From Algoriphagus lacus (GTDB taxonomy: Bacteria > Bacteroidota > Bacteroidia > Cytophagales > Cyclobacteriaceae), in the NCBI RefSeq assembly GCF_003583985.1, contig NZ_QXML01000005.1, forward strand, positions 213,680 to 277,679: a stretch of DNA of 64,000 bases, written 5' to 3'. The stretch's first letter is position 1; the number at the start of each line of letters is the position of its first letter. Under the pieces are notes generated by a model. The model was not told where the DNA came from. It saw nothing but the letters and a program-made list of their open reading frames with translations, and did not search any database. The position numbers and the translations under genes were made by a program. Shown here in pieces: positions 50,881-61,309 of the stretch.

Positions 50881-53088
50881 ATGGAACAAGCGCTGATTTA
50901 CCTAGTCCCGGCTTTGGGAGTGGTAGGCCTGCTGGTCATGGCAGTAAAATCCGCCTGGGTCACCAAACAGGACACAGGGGACAAAAACATGGTGGAACTC
51001 TCCGGCTACATTGCAGACGGAGCGATGGCATTCTTGAAAGCTGAGTGGAAAATCCTCTCCTATTTTGCTGTCATAGCCGGTATTGTACTGGCTTGGTCAG
51101 GCACTTTGGTAGAAACCTCCAGTCCGGTCATTGCCATTTCATTTTTGATTGGAGCATTTTTCTCTGCTCTAGCTGGCTACATCGGAATGAAAATCGCCAC
51201 TAAAGCCAACGTAAGAACTACTCAGGCTGCTCGAACCAGCTTAAAGCAGGCTCTTAAAGTTTCATTCACCGGCGGATCAGTAATGGGTCTGGGTGTGGCA
51301 GGTTTGGCAGTTTTGGGCCTTGGATCACTTTTCATCATTTTCTACCAACTCTATGTAGTCAGTATAGGCGCAGGAGTGAATGGAATAGAAATGGAAAAAG
51401 CCTTGGAAGTGTTGGCAGGCTTCTCTTTGGGAGCAGAGTCTATTGCACTTTTTGCCCGAGTGGGTGGTGGTATTTATACCAAAGCAGCTGACGTAGGAGC
51501 TGACCTGGTAGGTAAAGTGGAAGCAGGAATTCCTGAAGATGACGTACGTAACCCAGCTACCATCGCGGATAACGTGGGTGACAACGTTGGTGACGTTGCA
51601 GGGATGGGTGCTGACTTGTTCGGTTCCTATGTTGCTACCATTTTGGCAACAATGGTACTGGGTCGTGAGATCGTTTCAGTGGACAACTTCGGTGGCATTG
51701 CCCCGATTCTCCTACCAATGGTATTGGCAGGTTTGGGAATCATTTTTTCCATTATGGGCATGGCCTTCGTGACTATCAAAGACGAAAAAGGCGATGTTCA
51801 GAAAGCATTGAATATGGGTAACTGGTCTTCGATCATTTTCACCGGTATTGCTTCTTTCTTTATCGTAAAGTATATGCTTCCTGAAAGCCTATCCATCAGA
51901 GGCTATGAGTTTACCAACATGGACGTATTCTATGCCATCATCCTTGGATTGGTAGTAGGTACCCTGATGTCTATCATCACGGAATATTACACTGCGATGG
52001 GCAAGCGTCCTGTTTTATCTATTATCAAACAGTCAGCTACCGGTCACGCGACCAACATTATCGGTGGTCTTTCTGTAGGTATGGAGTCCACTGTACTTCC
52101 AATCCTGGTTTTGGCGGGAGGTATTTATGGTTCTTATGAATTTGCAGGCTTGTACGGTGTGGCAATTGCCGCGGCAGGTATGATGGCAACTACCGCCATG
52201 CAGCTGGCTATCGACGCCTTTGGTCCTATCGCGGATAATGCTGGTGGTATTGCTGAAATGAGCCAACTTCCTGAGGAAGTTCGTGGTAGAACAGATATTT
52301 TGGATGCTGTCGGTAACACCACTGCTGCAACCGGTAAAGGCTTTGCCATTGCTTCTGCAGCGTTGACTTCGTTGGCCTTATTTGCTGCCTTTGTGGGTAT
52401 CGCTGGAATTGACGCTATTGACATTTACAAAGCAGACGTCCTTGCCGGACTGTTTGTCGGCGGTATGATTCCGTTTATTTTCTCCTCTTTGGCAATCGCG
52501 GCTGTAGGACGCGCTGCCATGGACATGGTAAATGAAGTGAGACGCCAGTTCAGAGAAATCCCAGGCATTATGGAATACAAAGCCAAGCCTGAGTATGAGA
52601 AGTGCGTGGAAATATCCACCAAAGCTTCCATCCGCGAAATGATCGCTCCGGGCGCTATTGCATTGATTTCTCCGATTATTGTTGGCTTTGCTTTCGGTCC
52701 TGAAGTATTGGGAGGAATGTTGGCAGGGGTGACAGTATCCGGTGTTTTGATGGGTATGTTCCAGTCCAATGCCGGCGGTGCATGGGACAATGCGAAAAAG
52801 TCTTTTGAAAAAGGTGTTGAAATCAACGGCGAAATCTATTACAAGAAATCTGAGCCTCACAAGGCTTCCGTAACCGGCGACACTGTAGGTGATCCATTCA
52901 AAGACACCTCCGGTCCATCCATGAACATCCTGATCAAATTGATGTCCATTGTGGCTTTGGTTATCGCTCCTCACATTTCCGAAGGTACTCATGGAGAAGT
53001 AGTGGGTGAAAAAGTGGAAGTGAAAAAGGAAATCAAAATCGTGGACGGTAAAAAAGTAGAAACCGAAACGGTGACAGTAACCAAATAA
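50881..53088 (+). CDS. hppA: Membrane-bound ion-pumping pyrophosphatase, K+-dependent type
   Basis: HppA couples hydrolysis of pyrophosphate to H+ and/or Na+ export across the inner membrane. From the ATG at 50881 it has 735 residues with about 16 membrane helices. The signature region [22 protein letters not shown], then [31 protein letters not shown], carries the pyrophosphate- and Mg-binding Asp and Lys residues. [10 protein letters not shown] has alanine where K+-independent enzymes have lysine, pointing to the K+-dependent subfamily; Na+ versus H+ specificity cannot be settled by eye. The upstream TTG lies inside the promoter's -7 box, so it is not the start. The charged tail ([14 protein letters not shown]) extends beyond the usual C-terminus. 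Confidence 0.95.
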   Translation: MEQALIYLVPALGVVGLLVMAVKSAWVTKQDTGDKNMVELSGYIADGAMAFLKAEWKILSYFAVIAGIVLAWSGTLVETSSPVIAISFLIGAFFSALAGYIGMKIATKANVRTTQAARTSLKQALKVSFTGGSVMGLGVAGLAVLGLGSLFIIFYQLYVVSIGAGVNGIEMEKALEVLAGFSLGAESIALFARVGGGIYTKAADVGADLVGKVEAGIPEDDVRNPATIADNVGDNVGDVAGMGADLFGSYVATILATMVLGREIVSVDNFGGIAPILLPMVLAGLGIIFSIMGMAFVTIKDEKGDVQKALNMGNWSSIIFTGIASFFIVKYMLPESLSIRGYEFTNMDVFYAIILGLVVGTLMSIITEYYTAMGKRPVLSIIKQSATGHATNIIGGLSVGMESTVLPILVLAGGIYGSYEFAGLYGVAIAAAGMMATTAMQLAIDAFGPIADNAGGIAEMSQLPEEVRGRTDILDAVGNTTAATGKGFAIASAALTSLALFAAFVGIAGIDAIDIYKADVLAGLFVGGMIPFIFSSLAIAAVGRAAMDMVNEVRRQFREIPGIMEYKAKPEYEKCVEISTKASIREMIAPGAIALISPIIVGFAFGPEVLGGMLAGVTVSGVLMGMFQSNAGGAWDNAKKSFEKGVEINGEIYYKKSEPHKASVTGDTVGDPFKDTSGPSMNILIKLMSIVALVIAPHISEGTHGEVVGEKVEVKKEIKIVDGKKVETETVTVTK

Positions 53089-53110
53089 TTAAACCAATCA
53101 ACCAAATCGG

Positions 53111-53139
53111 AAAGCTGCTCAAATTGGGCAGCTTTTCTT
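53111..53139 (+). terminator. Intrinsic terminator after hppA
   Basis: AAAGCTGCTC and GGGCAGCTTT form a ten-pair stem (one G-U) with a five-base loop at 53111-53135, followed by a T-rich run. The next gene starts only 12 bases later, so its expression depends on read-through or on a promoter that overlaps the hairpin. Confidence 0.8.
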
Positions 53140-53150
53140 ATTTTAAGGGA

Positions 53151-54458
53151 ATGAAGAAAATTCTTTTCGGTCTGTTGATCGCACTAAGTTCCTGCACCGT
53201 CCAAAAAATCAATCAGTCCGTAAAAAAGTCAGAGGTCTTTGACAAAGGTCATCTCGGCTTTATGCTCGTGGATCCGGAGAAAGACCGACCCTTGGTTGAA
53301 ATCAATTCGGACCAGTACTTTATCCCCGCATCCAACACCAAACTCTTCACTTTTTACACCGCCTACTCTATCCTGGGTGACGGCTTGGTCAATGGACTCA
53401 ATTATTTGGAACGTGGCGATTCCCTCATATTTTGGGGCACAGGAGATCCCGGCCTATTGCATCCGGATTTTAAGGATGAAACGGTGATCGATTTTCTGAA
53501 AGCATCCAAGAAACAGCTTTTCCTGGTTGATAATTTCGATCAGGTTGAAGCCTTTGGGCCAGGATGGTCATGGGATTGGTACAATGCCTACTATGCCACC
53601 GAGCGTTCTGCATTTCCGATTTATGGGAATGTGGTCAGATTCCAAAAAGCAAAAGGGGAACAACAAATCACAATTTTTCCGGAACGGTTCAGAACTGTCC
53701 TTTCCGCATTAAAGACCGATAATTGGCAGGGATATCAGTTTGAAAGGGATCGGTTTTCCAACCTTTTTTCGTATCAATTCACTGACAAAAAGGTTGACGA
53801 GGCATTCCAAACCGATATTCCCTTCATTACCTCAGCGGAACTTTCCGCTCAGATGCTTTCCGAACTTTTGGGTAAAAAAGTTACCCTAATCCAGAATCAA
53901 TCGTACCTCAATCAGGATCCTCAAAAATTGGAAACCATTTCGGCAGACAGTCTATATGCCCAAATGATGAAAATCAGTGACAATTTTTTTGCCGAGCAGC
54001 TGATGATGTTGGTTTCGGACCAGTTGACTAATACGCTGAGCACGGCAGATGCAATTGACTACGCCAAGGAAAATCTCCTTCAGGACTTGCCTGACGAGCC
54101 GATTTGGGTGGATGGTTCCGGACTTTCTGCCAGAAACATGTTTACCCCAAGGTCCATAATTTCCCTTTTGGGAAAAATCAGAGCTGAGGTGCCCTTGGAA
54201 AAAATCAAGGCCTACTTTCCCGCAGGAGGCGAATCCGGTACAATACGCAACTGGTACAAAGCCGATGAAGGCCAGCCTCCCTACATCTACGCCAAAACCG
54301 GTTCACTCAGCATGGCCAATTCACTCAGTGGCTACCTTATCACCAAAAGCGGGAAAATCCTGCTTTTTTCCTGCCTGATGAATACCTATGCCATTCCATC
54401 GAATGACCTTAAAAATGAACTTCAGAAGGTACTATACCTAATTCACGACCGCTACTAA
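53151..54458 (+). CDS. dacB: D-alanyl-D-alanine carboxypeptidase/endopeptidase, PBP4 (S13) type
   Basis: The 435-residue protein starts at the ATG at 53151 with a lipoprotein signal (LLIALSSC). All three penicillin-binding motifs of peptidase family S13 are present: SxxK at Ser61-Lys64 (SNTK), SxN at Ser276 (SDN), and KTG at Lys382. These enzymes trim or cleave cross-links in peptidoglycan in the periplasm. The lipid anchor on a PBP4-type enzyme is a little unusual, as most have a cleaved signal. An in-frame TTG further upstream lies in the terminator and is rejected. It is followed two bases later by an S9 peptidase gene. Confidence 0.9.
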   Translation: MKKILFGLLIALSSCTVQKINQSVKKSEVFDKGHLGFMLVDPEKDRPLVEINSDQYFIPASNTKLFTFYTAYSILGDGLVNGLNYLERGDSLIFWGTGDPGLLHPDFKDETVIDFLKASKKQLFLVDNFDQVEAFGPGWSWDWYNAYYATERSAFPIYGNVVRFQKAKGEQQITIFPERFRTVLSALKTDNWQGYQFERDRFSNLFSYQFTDKKVDEAFQTDIPFITSAELSAQMLSELLGKKVTLIQNQSYLNQDPQKLETISADSLYAQMMKISDNFFAEQLMMLVSDQLTNTLSTADAIDYAKENLLQDLPDEPIWVDGSGLSARNMFTPRSIISLLGKIRAEVPLEKIKAYFPAGGESGTIRNWYKADEGQPPYIYAKTGSLSMANSLSGYLITKSGKILLFSCLMNTYAIPSNDLKNELQKVLYLIHDRY

Positions 54459-54460
54459 TT

Positions 54461-56533
54461 ATGAAACGCATTCTCCTGTTCCTCCTCCCTTTTCTCCTAA
54501 TTACCCAATCGCTCCTCGCTCAATCCTTCACGATGGAGCAGATCGGAAAATTCAGTTTTCCCTCTGAACTCGTCTCCTCTCCTGTTGGGGAGCAAATTGC
54601 CTGGGCCATGTATGAGCAAGGGAAGCGAAATGTCTATTTCGCAGAAGCTCCTGATTTTAGCCCGCTTCGTCTTACCCAATTCAATGAAGATGATGGTCAG
54701 GAAATAACCAGTTTGAAGTTTTCCCCGGATGGCAATTGGCTGGTATTTGTCAGGGGTGGAGATCATGGAGGATATCAATATTCTGGTACAGTGAATCCTG
54801 ATAATCTTCCCAATCCTCCGAAAGTAGAAATCTGGAAAATCAATCTCAGTTCCAAAAAAGCCGAAGTAATTACCGAAGGGGAAGACATTGCTTTGGGTTT
54901 CCCCGACCAATTGGTTTTCTTAAAAAACGGACAAGTTTGGGGGACTAAACTTAGCGGAACTGAAAAACCTACCCAACTTTTTCAAACCCGAGGGAATGTA
55001 AACTCAGGTTCCTACTCCCCCGATGGTAAAAAATTAGCTTTTACGGTAAATAGAGGTGGACATCAGCTTTTGGGAATATATGAGGATCAGGACACTCCGA
55101 TTCGCTGGATAGCACCATCATTCCACCGCTATTTGAAACCTACCTGGTCACCTGACGGAACCCAAATCGCCTTTGTAAAAATATTAGGAGGAAGTGGCGC
55201 TGCCTTTCCCCTACTCGAACCCAGACATGAGCCTTGGGAAATAATGACAGCAGATATCAAATCTGGCGAGGCAGTTTCTCTTTGGAAAGCACCTGAAACG
55301 TTGCGAGGATCTTTCCGAAATGGTTTCCTCTCTTTCCCAAATTCAAAAGAAGTAGTCTTTGAATCCTATCATGAGGGTTGGCAACATCTTTTCGCTTTGG
55401 ATATTGCCAGTAAGAAAGTTCAGTCCCTCACTCCTGGAGACTACATGGTAGAGCAGATAGCAATGAGCAGTGATGGCACCCACCTCGTTTTTTCTGCCAA
55501 TACCGGACCTGAAAAAGAAGACTTGGATCGAAGACACATTGGAAGTGTGGACCTGGCCACCAAAAAGTTAACCTGGGAGACTTCAGGAAATGGCATCGAG
55601 GCCTATCCCGTTTTTGTGGGAACAGCCGGAAAACTGGCCTTCTTTTCCGCTACTACTCAACGTCCCCATTTAGTCACTGTCAATGATGGCAAGGAGACCG
55701 GAGTGCTGCAGCAGGAATTGATACCTTCGGATTTCCCACAGGCCAAACTTGTGACTCCAAAGCAAGTCAAATTCACCGCTCCGGATGGAACAACAGTCTA
55801 TGGTCAACTCTTCGAAAAGGAAGGTGGACCTGCCAAAAAGCCCGGGGTGGTATTTGTGCATGGAGGACCACAGCGACAGATGCTTTTGGGCTGGAGTTAC
55901 ATGGATTACTATTCCAATACCTATGCCTACAATCAGTACCTCGCCGAGCTCGGTTTTGTGGTACTTTCTGTGAATTACCGACTGGGAATCGGGTATGGCT
56001 ATGAGTTCCATCGCCCAGCCTTTGCCTACCATCAAGGCGCTGTGGAATACCAGGACATCAAAGCCGGTGGAGAATTTTTAGCTTCATTGCCGCAGGTTGA
56101 CCCTGACAAAATTGGAATTTATGGAGGCAGCTACGGAGGATACTTGACGTCATTGGCTTTGGCGAGGGATTCAGATTTATTTAAAGTTGGGGTAGACATC
56201 CATGGGGTTCATGATTTGGATGGACGCTACAGTATTCCTGATGGATATGAGGTGGCTCCCGATTATGAAAAAGCCAAAGAAATAGCCTGGAAATCCTCTC
56301 CCATGGCAGATTTATCCACCTGGAAAAGCCCTGTGCTTTTCATTCATTCAGACGATGACCGCAATGTGTACGTCAGCCAAACCACCGATTTGATCAGGAG
56401 ATTTGAAGAACTGAAAAAGCCTTATGAAGCTGTCATGATCCCGGGTGATACCCACCATTGGATGAAATGGAGCAACATGGTCAAGGTGGGGGATCTGACG
56501 GCAGAATTTCTGAAAAAGCATTTGATGGATTAA
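54461..56533 (+). CDS. Secreted S9 family peptidase (prolyl oligopeptidase/dipeptidyl peptidase IV type)
   Basis: The 690-residue protein has a signal peptide (1-20, ending LLA-Q), a WD40-like propeller (about 40-400: FSPDGNWLVF, YSPDGKKLAF, WSPDGTQIAF are typical blades) and an alpha/beta-hydrolase domain. The catalytic Ser557 is in GGSYGGY, the Asp lies among residues 631-633 (SDDDRNV), and the His is at 665 or 666 (DTHHW). VFVHGGPQRQ forms the oxyanion region. Such enzymes clip short peptides in the periplasm. The gene follows the carboxypeptidase gene by two bases, so the two are cotranscribed. Confidence 0.94.
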   Translation: MKRILLFLLPFLLITQSLLAQSFTMEQIGKFSFPSELVSSPVGEQIAWAMYEQGKRNVYFAEAPDFSPLRLTQFNEDDGQEITSLKFSPDGNWLVFVRGGDHGGYQYSGTVNPDNLPNPPKVEIWKINLSSKKAEVITEGEDIALGFPDQLVFLKNGQVWGTKLSGTEKPTQLFQTRGNVNSGSYSPDGKKLAFTVNRGGHQLLGIYEDQDTPIRWIAPSFHRYLKPTWSPDGTQIAFVKILGGSGAAFPLLEPRHEPWEIMTADIKSGEAVSLWKAPETLRGSFRNGFLSFPNSKEVVFESYHEGWQHLFALDIASKKVQSLTPGDYMVEQIAMSSDGTHLVFSANTGPEKEDLDRRHIGSVDLATKKLTWETSGNGIEAYPVFVGTAGKLAFFSATTQRPHLVTVNDGKETGVLQQELIPSDFPQAKLVTPKQVKFTAPDGTTVYGQLFEKEGGPAKKPGVVFVHGGPQRQMLLGWSYMDYYSNTYAYNQYLAELGFVVLSVNYRLGIGYGYEFHRPAFAYHQGAVEYQDIKAGGEFLASLPQVDPDKIGIYGGSYGGYLTSLALARDSDLFKVGVDIHGVHDLDGRYSIPDGYEVAPDYEKAKEIAWKSSPMADLSTWKSPVLFIHSDDDRNVYVSQTTDLIRRFEELKKPYEAVMIPGDTHHWMKWSNMVKVGDLTAEFLKKHLMD

Positions 56534-56536
56534 ATA

Positions 56537-56599
56537 GGTCAACGGTCTATAGACCACGGTCCACTGCCAAAAACGGTGGACTGTCGTCTGTGGACTGAT
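56537..56599. repeat. Dispersed GTGGACTGT-type intergenic repeat, copy 2
   Basis: The spacer after the S9 peptidase contains GGTCAACGGTC, ATAGACCACGGTCCACTG, CGGTGGACTGTCG and GTCTGTGGACTG in tandem, partly palindromic (GGTCCAC/GTGGACT). It is related to the copy at 7863-7905. It is followed by an A/T-rich run of TTCAAATCTTCC/TTTCAATCTTTC up to the next start codon. Confidence 0.6.
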
Positions 56600-56629
56600 T
56601 TTCAAATCTTCCAATATTTCAATCTTTCT

Positions 56630-57019
56630 ATGCTAAATCTCAATTCCCTTCATCACATCGCGATCATCTGCTCCGACTACGAGAAGTCTAAAAAGTTCTA
56701 CACCGAAGTCCTGGGATTCCAGATCATCCGGGAGGTTTACCGCGCTGAGCGCCAATCCTACAAATTGGATTTGTCCCTGAATGGAAACTATCTGATCGAA
56801 CTTTTCTCTTTTCCAAATCCTCCCAAGCGGACCTCCCGACCCGAGGCTTCTGGACTACGCCATCTAGCTTTTGCGGTAAAAAATGTGGAAAAATCTGTCG
56901 CTTATTTGGCTAATTTGGGCGTAGTAGCTGAGCCCATCCGGGTTGATGAGTATACAGGAAAGCGCTTTACCTTCTTTTCAGATCCGGATGATTTACCCAT
57001 AGAACTATACGAACTTTGA
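56630..57019 (+). CDS. VOC family protein (glyoxalase I-like)
   Basis: The 129-residue protein begins at the ATG at 56630; upstream in-frame sequence belongs to the dispersed repeat and is excluded. It shows the vicinal oxygen chelate fold: LHHIAIICSDYEKSKKFYTEVLGF, then LIELFSFP, GLRHLAFAVKNVEKSV and FFSDPDDLPIELYEL. His at position 7-8, Glu in IELF, His in RHLAF and the final Glu are probable metal ligands. It is close to the YaeR/GloA2-like branch of small single-domain members, which are thought to handle reactive carbonyls or related substrates. It overlaps with no gene but the next start follows two bases after its stop. Confidence 0.88.
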   Translation: MLNLNSLHHIAIICSDYEKSKKFYTEVLGFQIIREVYRAERQSYKLDLSLNGNYLIELFSFPNPPKRTSRPEASGLRHLAFAVKNVEKSVAYLANLGVVAEPIRVDEYTGKRFTFFSDPDDLPIELYEL

Positions 57020-57021
57020 CC

Positions 57022-57447
57022 ATGGCAGAAAATAAAACTCAACCCACCCCCGCTTCAGTGGATGCCTTTATCAATTCAGTAGATTCTCCAAAAAAGCGGG
57101 AAGAAGCCTTTGCCCTCAAAAAAATAATGGAAGAAATCACCGGCGAGAAAGCAGTCATGTGGGGACCTTCCATCATCGGTTTTGGAGAGTACCATTACAA
57201 GTATGCAAGCGGACGGGAAGGTGACTTTTTGATTACCGGATTTTCTCCAAGAAAAGCCGCTCATTCGCTTTACCTCTTGGGATGTATGGAACAGAAATTC
57301 GAATCTCTTTTTTCGAAACTCGGAAAATACAAAATGGGCGCAGGATGTTTGTATATCAATAAATTAAGCGATATCGATCTTGAGATTTTGAAGCAGCTGA
57401 TAGCAGAATCTCATTCCTTTATGAAAGCCCACTACCCTACCAAATGA
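57022..57447 (+). CDS. DUF1801 domain-containing protein
   Basis: The 141-residue cytoplasmic protein matches DUF1801: SVDAFINSVDSPKKREEAFALKKIMEEITG, then AVMWGPSIIGFGEYHYKYASGREGDFLITGFSPRK, and a closing YKMGAGCLYINKLSDIDLEILKQLI. The fold is that of small Bacillus YdhG/YjhX-like proteins with no proven catalytic role. The ATG at 57022 is used, two codons after an in-frame TTG. It starts two bases after the VOC gene and its last four bases overlap the DUF1835 gene start (ATGA). Confidence 0.88.
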   Translation: MAENKTQPTPASVDAFINSVDSPKKREEAFALKKIMEEITGEKAVMWGPSIIGFGEYHYKYASGREGDFLITGFSPRKAAHSLYLLGCMEQKFESLFSKLGKYKMGAGCLYINKLSDIDLEILKQLIAESHSFMKAHYPTK

Positions 57448-58187
57448 TTTACCATATTCTAAACGGGGATGCATTGGCAGCCCAATTTCCAGATTCCATC
57501 CCAGGGGAGCGGATCATTTTTAGAGAATGCCTGATGGATGGACCAGTGACAGCCGATTCAGGTGAGGAATTTTGGAAAAAAAGAGAAGATTTCCTGCGAA
57601 CAAACTTTCCCGAGGTTCAGGACCTAAACTACCAAACCGAGGTTCGGGATGAAATTCTAAAAATCAAGTCCATTGGTTCAGATGACCAGATCTACTGCTG
57701 GTTTGAGGAAGACTTGTTCTGTCAGGTCAACCTTTGGTTTATCCTTAATTACCTCAAAACCCATCCGGCTGAAGTGTTTTTGGTTCTTCCTTATCCCGAT
57801 TCACCTTACCATTTTTCAACTTTACGTGGAAAGGAAATAGAAAAAGCCTTCCTCACAAAATCCCATTCCCTGAACAAGCGGGAGAGGGAAGTATTGGGAG
57901 AGCTATGGGTTCATTTCCAGAAAGAAAATATTTTCGACGCCCTGAAAGTGGCAGAAATGTTTACCGAACGATTCCCATTTATCAAGCCCGCGGTGGAAGC
58001 CTGGAGGGACATGATTCCTTTGGGTGATTTTCCGGGAAAGCCAAAAGCAGCTCTGATTGAAATCAGCCAAAAACTCCAAACAAAAGACTTCCAGGCTATT
58101 TTCAGAGTATTTCAGAAACAGCTTCCTGAATACGGATTCGGCGATTTACAGGTGAAAAGAATGTGCAAAGAGCTCGGGATCATTTGA
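57444..58187 (+). CDS. DUF1835 domain-containing protein
   Basis: A 247-residue cytoplasmic protein with the DUF1835 N-terminal pattern: YHILNGDALAAQFP, RIIFRECLMDGPV, and IYCWFEEDLFCQVNLWFIL, where the Trp/Phe-Glu-Asp-Cys block is distinctive. The C-terminal half (about 130-247) is helical, with FIKPAVEAWRDMIPLGDFPG. Its biochemical function is not known. The four-base overlap with the DUF1801 gene indicates translational coupling in an operon that begins at the VOC gene and probably runs on through the GSCFA gene 27 bases further. Confidence 0.85.
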   Translation: MIYHILNGDALAAQFPDSIPGERIIFRECLMDGPVTADSGEEFWKKREDFLRTNFPEVQDLNYQTEVRDEILKIKSIGSDDQIYCWFEEDLFCQVNLWFILNYLKTHPAEVFLVLPYPDSPYHFSTLRGKEIEKAFLTKSHSLNKREREVLGELWVHFQKENIFDALKVAEMFTERFPFIKPAVEAWRDMIPLGDFPGKPKAALIEISQKLQTKDFQAIFRVFQKQLPEYGFGDLQVKRMCKELGII

Positions 58188-58214
58188 TGCAAAAATTCTA
58201 AGTAATTTCATCCC

Positions 58215-59201
58215 ATGCGTTGGTCAATTGATTTTCCCATTCCCCATTCTCATTTTCCGATCACTTATCAAAGCAAAATCCTGAGTATGGGATCTTGCTT
58301 TGCCCAGACCATCGGGCAAAAAATGAATGATGCCAAATTTGAAATCCTGATTAACCCTTTTGGGACCATTTTCCATCCCATGGCCCTTGCCCGGCTGCTG
58401 GAAGTTTCGATTTTCTCCGATCCTTTTGATGAAAATTTGATTCTGGAGCGTGATGGCATGTTTTTTCATTACGAAGCCCATTCGGATTTGGTAGGAAAAA
58501 CCAAAGCTGAACTCCTCGAAAAACTGAATCAAAGACGAGATTTGGTTTTGGATTTTTTGAAAACCGGAACCCACCTGATTCTCACGCTCGGAACGGCTTG
58601 GGGATATGAACTGTTGGATCAGGGATTAGTCGCCAACTGCCATAAGCAGCCCCAATCAATGTTCACAAAACGATTGTGGAAAAAAGAAGACATGAAACTT
58701 TCATTGGATGTCCTTTTCCACAACCTTCATCAGATCAATCCAAACCTAAAAATCATCCTAACGGTGAGCCCCGTACGCCATCTGAAGGATGGAATTCCCG
58801 AAAATCAACTCAGTAAAAGTTTGCTTCGAGTGCTTTGCGCCGACCTGGAAGAATCCCATGCGAATATCACCTACTTCCCTGCCTATGAAGTGATGATGGA
58901 TGAATTGAGGGACTACCGATTCTACAAATCCGATCTGATTCATCCCTCAGAGGAAGCAGAAAACTACATCTGGGAAAATTGGCAGCAGGCGCTTTTCAGC
59001 TTGGATACCCAAACTAAAGTGGCTGAAATCACCAAAATCCGTATGGAACTCGCCCACCGCCCATTGAATCCCGATTCTGCTTCCCACCGTAAATTTCTCC
59101 AAAACTTACTTTCCAAGCTGGAACGATTGAATGCAGAATTTGATTTTTCTAAAGAGATAAAATCTATTTCTGATCAACTAAATCCCGCCACAACCAATTA
59201 A
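58215..59201 (+). CDS. GSCFA family SGNH-hydrolase-like protein
   Basis: The name-giving motif MGSCFAQTIG is at about residue 26, in the position of the catalytic serine block of SGNH/GDSL-type hydrolases. ILINPFGTIFHP follows, then LTLGTAWGYE in the region of the oxyanion-forming Gly/Asn, and the late SDLIHPSEEAENYIW supplies the Asp-x-x-His pair of the triad. The 328-residue length is usual. The family is widespread in Bacteroidota, but substrates are unknown; an esterase is expected. No signal peptide. It is the last of four close-packed genes from 56630. Confidence 0.9.
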   Translation: MRWSIDFPIPHSHFPITYQSKILSMGSCFAQTIGQKMNDAKFEILINPFGTIFHPMALARLLEVSIFSDPFDENLILERDGMFFHYEAHSDLVGKTKAELLEKLNQRRDLVLDFLKTGTHLILTLGTAWGYELLDQGLVANCHKQPQSMFTKRLWKKEDMKLSLDVLFHNLHQINPNLKIILTVSPVRHLKDGIPENQLSKSLLRVLCADLEESHANITYFPAYEVMMDELRDYRFYKSDLIHPSEEAENYIWENWQQALFSLDTQTKVAEITKIRMELAHRPLNPDSASHRKFLQNLLSKLERLNAEFDFSKEIKSISDQLNPATTN

Positions 59202-59277
59202 AACAGGGAATGAAATCAGAATTAACCTCCGGTTTTGAATAGCTTCTTTACCAATTTTGTAATCTTTCAATTTTACA

Positions 59278-61308
59278 ATGTCGACCAATCGCCTCCTCCA
59301 TAGTCAAAGTCCCTATCTCCTTCAGCATGCCCACAATCCGGTAGATTGGTTTCCTTGGGGGCCGGAAGCATTGCGAAAAGCAGAAGTAGAAAACAAGCCC
59401 ATTCTCGTGTCCATCGGGTACTCAGCTTGCCATTGGTGTCATGTGATGGAGCGGGAAAGTTTTGAAGATCGGGTGACGGCTGATTTAATGAATGAGCATT
59501 TCGTCTGCATCAAAATCGACCGGGAGGAGCGCCCAGACCTGGACAATATTTACATGGATGCCGTCCAAGCGATGGGATTGCATGGGGGTTGGCCACTCAA
59601 TGTCTTCCTGATGCCCAACCAAAAGCCATTTTACGGAGGCACTTATTTCCCAAACCACAAATGGAAACAGCTGCTTGCCAATATCGCCGATGCGTTTGCC
59701 AAGCATGAAGACCAACTGGCCGAAAGTGCGGAAGGCTTTGGCCGAAGCCTCAACCGGCGGGAAACCGAAAAATACGGAATCGCTGCGGGAGAAGTCTCGC
59801 ATGATCCCGATGATCTTGTCGAAATCATTACCAAACTCACAGGACAGTTTGACTCAGAATGGGGAGGAATGAATCGGATACCCAAGTTTCCAATGCCTGC
59901 CATTTGGCTTTTTGTACTGGACTATGCAATCCTGAGCAGAAATGAAGCCCTTAAAGAGAAGGTCTTTTTCACCCTGAAAAAGATCGGAATGGGAGGAATC
60001 TACGATCACCTCCGCGGTGGATTTGCACGCTACTCCGTGGATGGAGAGTGGTTTGCTCCGCACTTTGAGAAAATGGGATACGACAACGGGCAGCTGCTTG
60101 AACTCTGTGCAAAAGCGTTTCAGGTGAGTAAAGACCCACTTTTTTTGGAAAAAGTCACTGAAACCGTCAATTGGCTCGAAGCCGAAATGCATCAGGAAGA
60201 AGGTGGATTTCATGCCGCTCAAGATGCCGACAGTGAAGGCATAGAAGGAAAATTTTACACCTGGACCTATTCCGAACTGGAGGCTTTGGTACCTGATGAA
60301 ATGCCCTGGCTGAGCCAACTCTACAACCTCAAGCCACATGGAAACTGGGAGGAGGAAGTCAATATTCTCTTCCAAACCAAGAGTTATGGGGAAGTGGCTG
60401 CTGAATTTGGCATGACCGAATCAGCCCTGTTGGATAAACTCAATCAAGTCAAATCCCAGCTTTTGAAAGTCCGAAATCAACGAGTCTATCCGGGAAAGGA
60501 CGATAAAGTGCTCGCCGGATGGAATGGGCTGATAAGCGCCGGTTTGATCCAAGCCTATTGGGCTACCGGGGAAAAACGAGTGCTGGACCTGGCGGTTCGG
60601 AATCTGGAATTTATCCGGGAAAAGATGATCCACGCCGGAGTGTTGCATCGCTCCTACAAAAACGGCCAAGCCTACACGCCAGCGTTTCTGGAGGATTATG
60701 CAGCGGTGATCCGGGCGAGTTTGATGGCATTTGAGGCAAGCGGAAATACCGCTTGGCTTCAGCTTGCACAGCAATTGGCGGATTTCTGCATCGAACAGTT
60801 TTTCGATGAGACTGACGGATTTTTCTTTTTCAACAATCCAAAAGCTGAAAAGCTGATCGCCAACAAAAAGGAGATTTTCGACAACGTAATCCCAGCATCC
60901 AATTCCGTGATGGCTAGAAACCTTCACCGGCTTTCGCTTTACACCTACGAGGAAAAGTATGCAGTGCTAGCCTCCAATATGCTTGGCGGAATGAAAGATT
61001 TGATTCTAAAGGAACCCGGATTCCTGTGCAATTGGGCCAATTTCCTCTTGGAATCCATTGTCCCGACTGCCGAGATTTCGATTGTCGGAAATGGGGCTGA
61101 ATCGCTGACCAAAACGTTTCAACAGAATTATTTCCCCAATCAGGTAGTCTCCTGGTCAGAAACAACGACAGAAATTGCCCCGATTCTTCAGGGCAAAACG
61201 CCCGATCCAACTGGAAATGCCTTAATTTATGTTTGCTTCGACCGAGCCTGCCGAAAGCCGGTAAGTGAATTGGATGAAGCCGCAGCTCAATTACCTTATC
61301 TAGCCTGA
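59278..61308 (+). CDS. yyaL: Thioredoxin domain-containing protein of the YyaL/SPATA20 type (DUF255)
   Basis: The first 160 residues are the DUF255 thioredoxin-like domain: [19 protein letters not shown], then [21 protein letters not shown] with the CxxC active site, and [13 protein letters not shown]. The rest, to residue 676, is an (alpha/alpha)6-barrel like that of N-acylglucosamine 2-epimerases: [36 protein letters not shown] and [20 protein letters not shown]. Whole-protein length fits the family. Its cellular role is not firmly established, although a redox or sugar-isomerase function is often suggested. The priA gene starts one base after its stop. Confidence 0.93.
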   Translation: MSTNRLLHSQSPYLLQHAHNPVDWFPWGPEALRKAEVENKPILVSIGYSACHWCHVMERESFEDRVTADLMNEHFVCIKIDREERPDLDNIYMDAVQAMGLHGGWPLNVFLMPNQKPFYGGTYFPNHKWKQLLANIADAFAKHEDQLAESAEGFGRSLNRRETEKYGIAAGEVSHDPDDLVEIITKLTGQFDSEWGGMNRIPKFPMPAIWLFVLDYAILSRNEALKEKVFFTLKKIGMGGIYDHLRGGFARYSVDGEWFAPHFEKMGYDNGQLLELCAKAFQVSKDPLFLEKVTETVNWLEAEMHQEEGGFHAAQDADSEGIEGKFYTWTYSELEALVPDEMPWLSQLYNLKPHGNWEEEVNILFQTKSYGEVAAEFGMTESALLDKLNQVKSQLLKVRNQRVYPGKDDKVLAGWNGLISAGLIQAYWATGEKRVLDLAVRNLEFIREKMIHAGVLHRSYKNGQAYTPAFLEDYAAVIRASLMAFEASGNTAWLQLAQQLADFCIEQFFDETDGFFFFNNPKAEKLIANKKEIFDNVIPASNSVMARNLHRLSLYTYEEKYAVLASNMLGGMKDLILKEPGFLCNWANFLLESIVPTAEISIVGNGAESLTKTFQQNYFPNQVVSWSETTTEIAPILQGKTPDPTGNALIYVCFDRACRKPVSELDEAAAQLPYLA

Positions 61309-61309
61309 A

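Noticed and set aside
56576-56629. Longer VOC protein starting at 56576
   Set aside because: The added 18 residues lie in the intergenic repeat and the T-rich spacer; the conserved fold starts at 56630.
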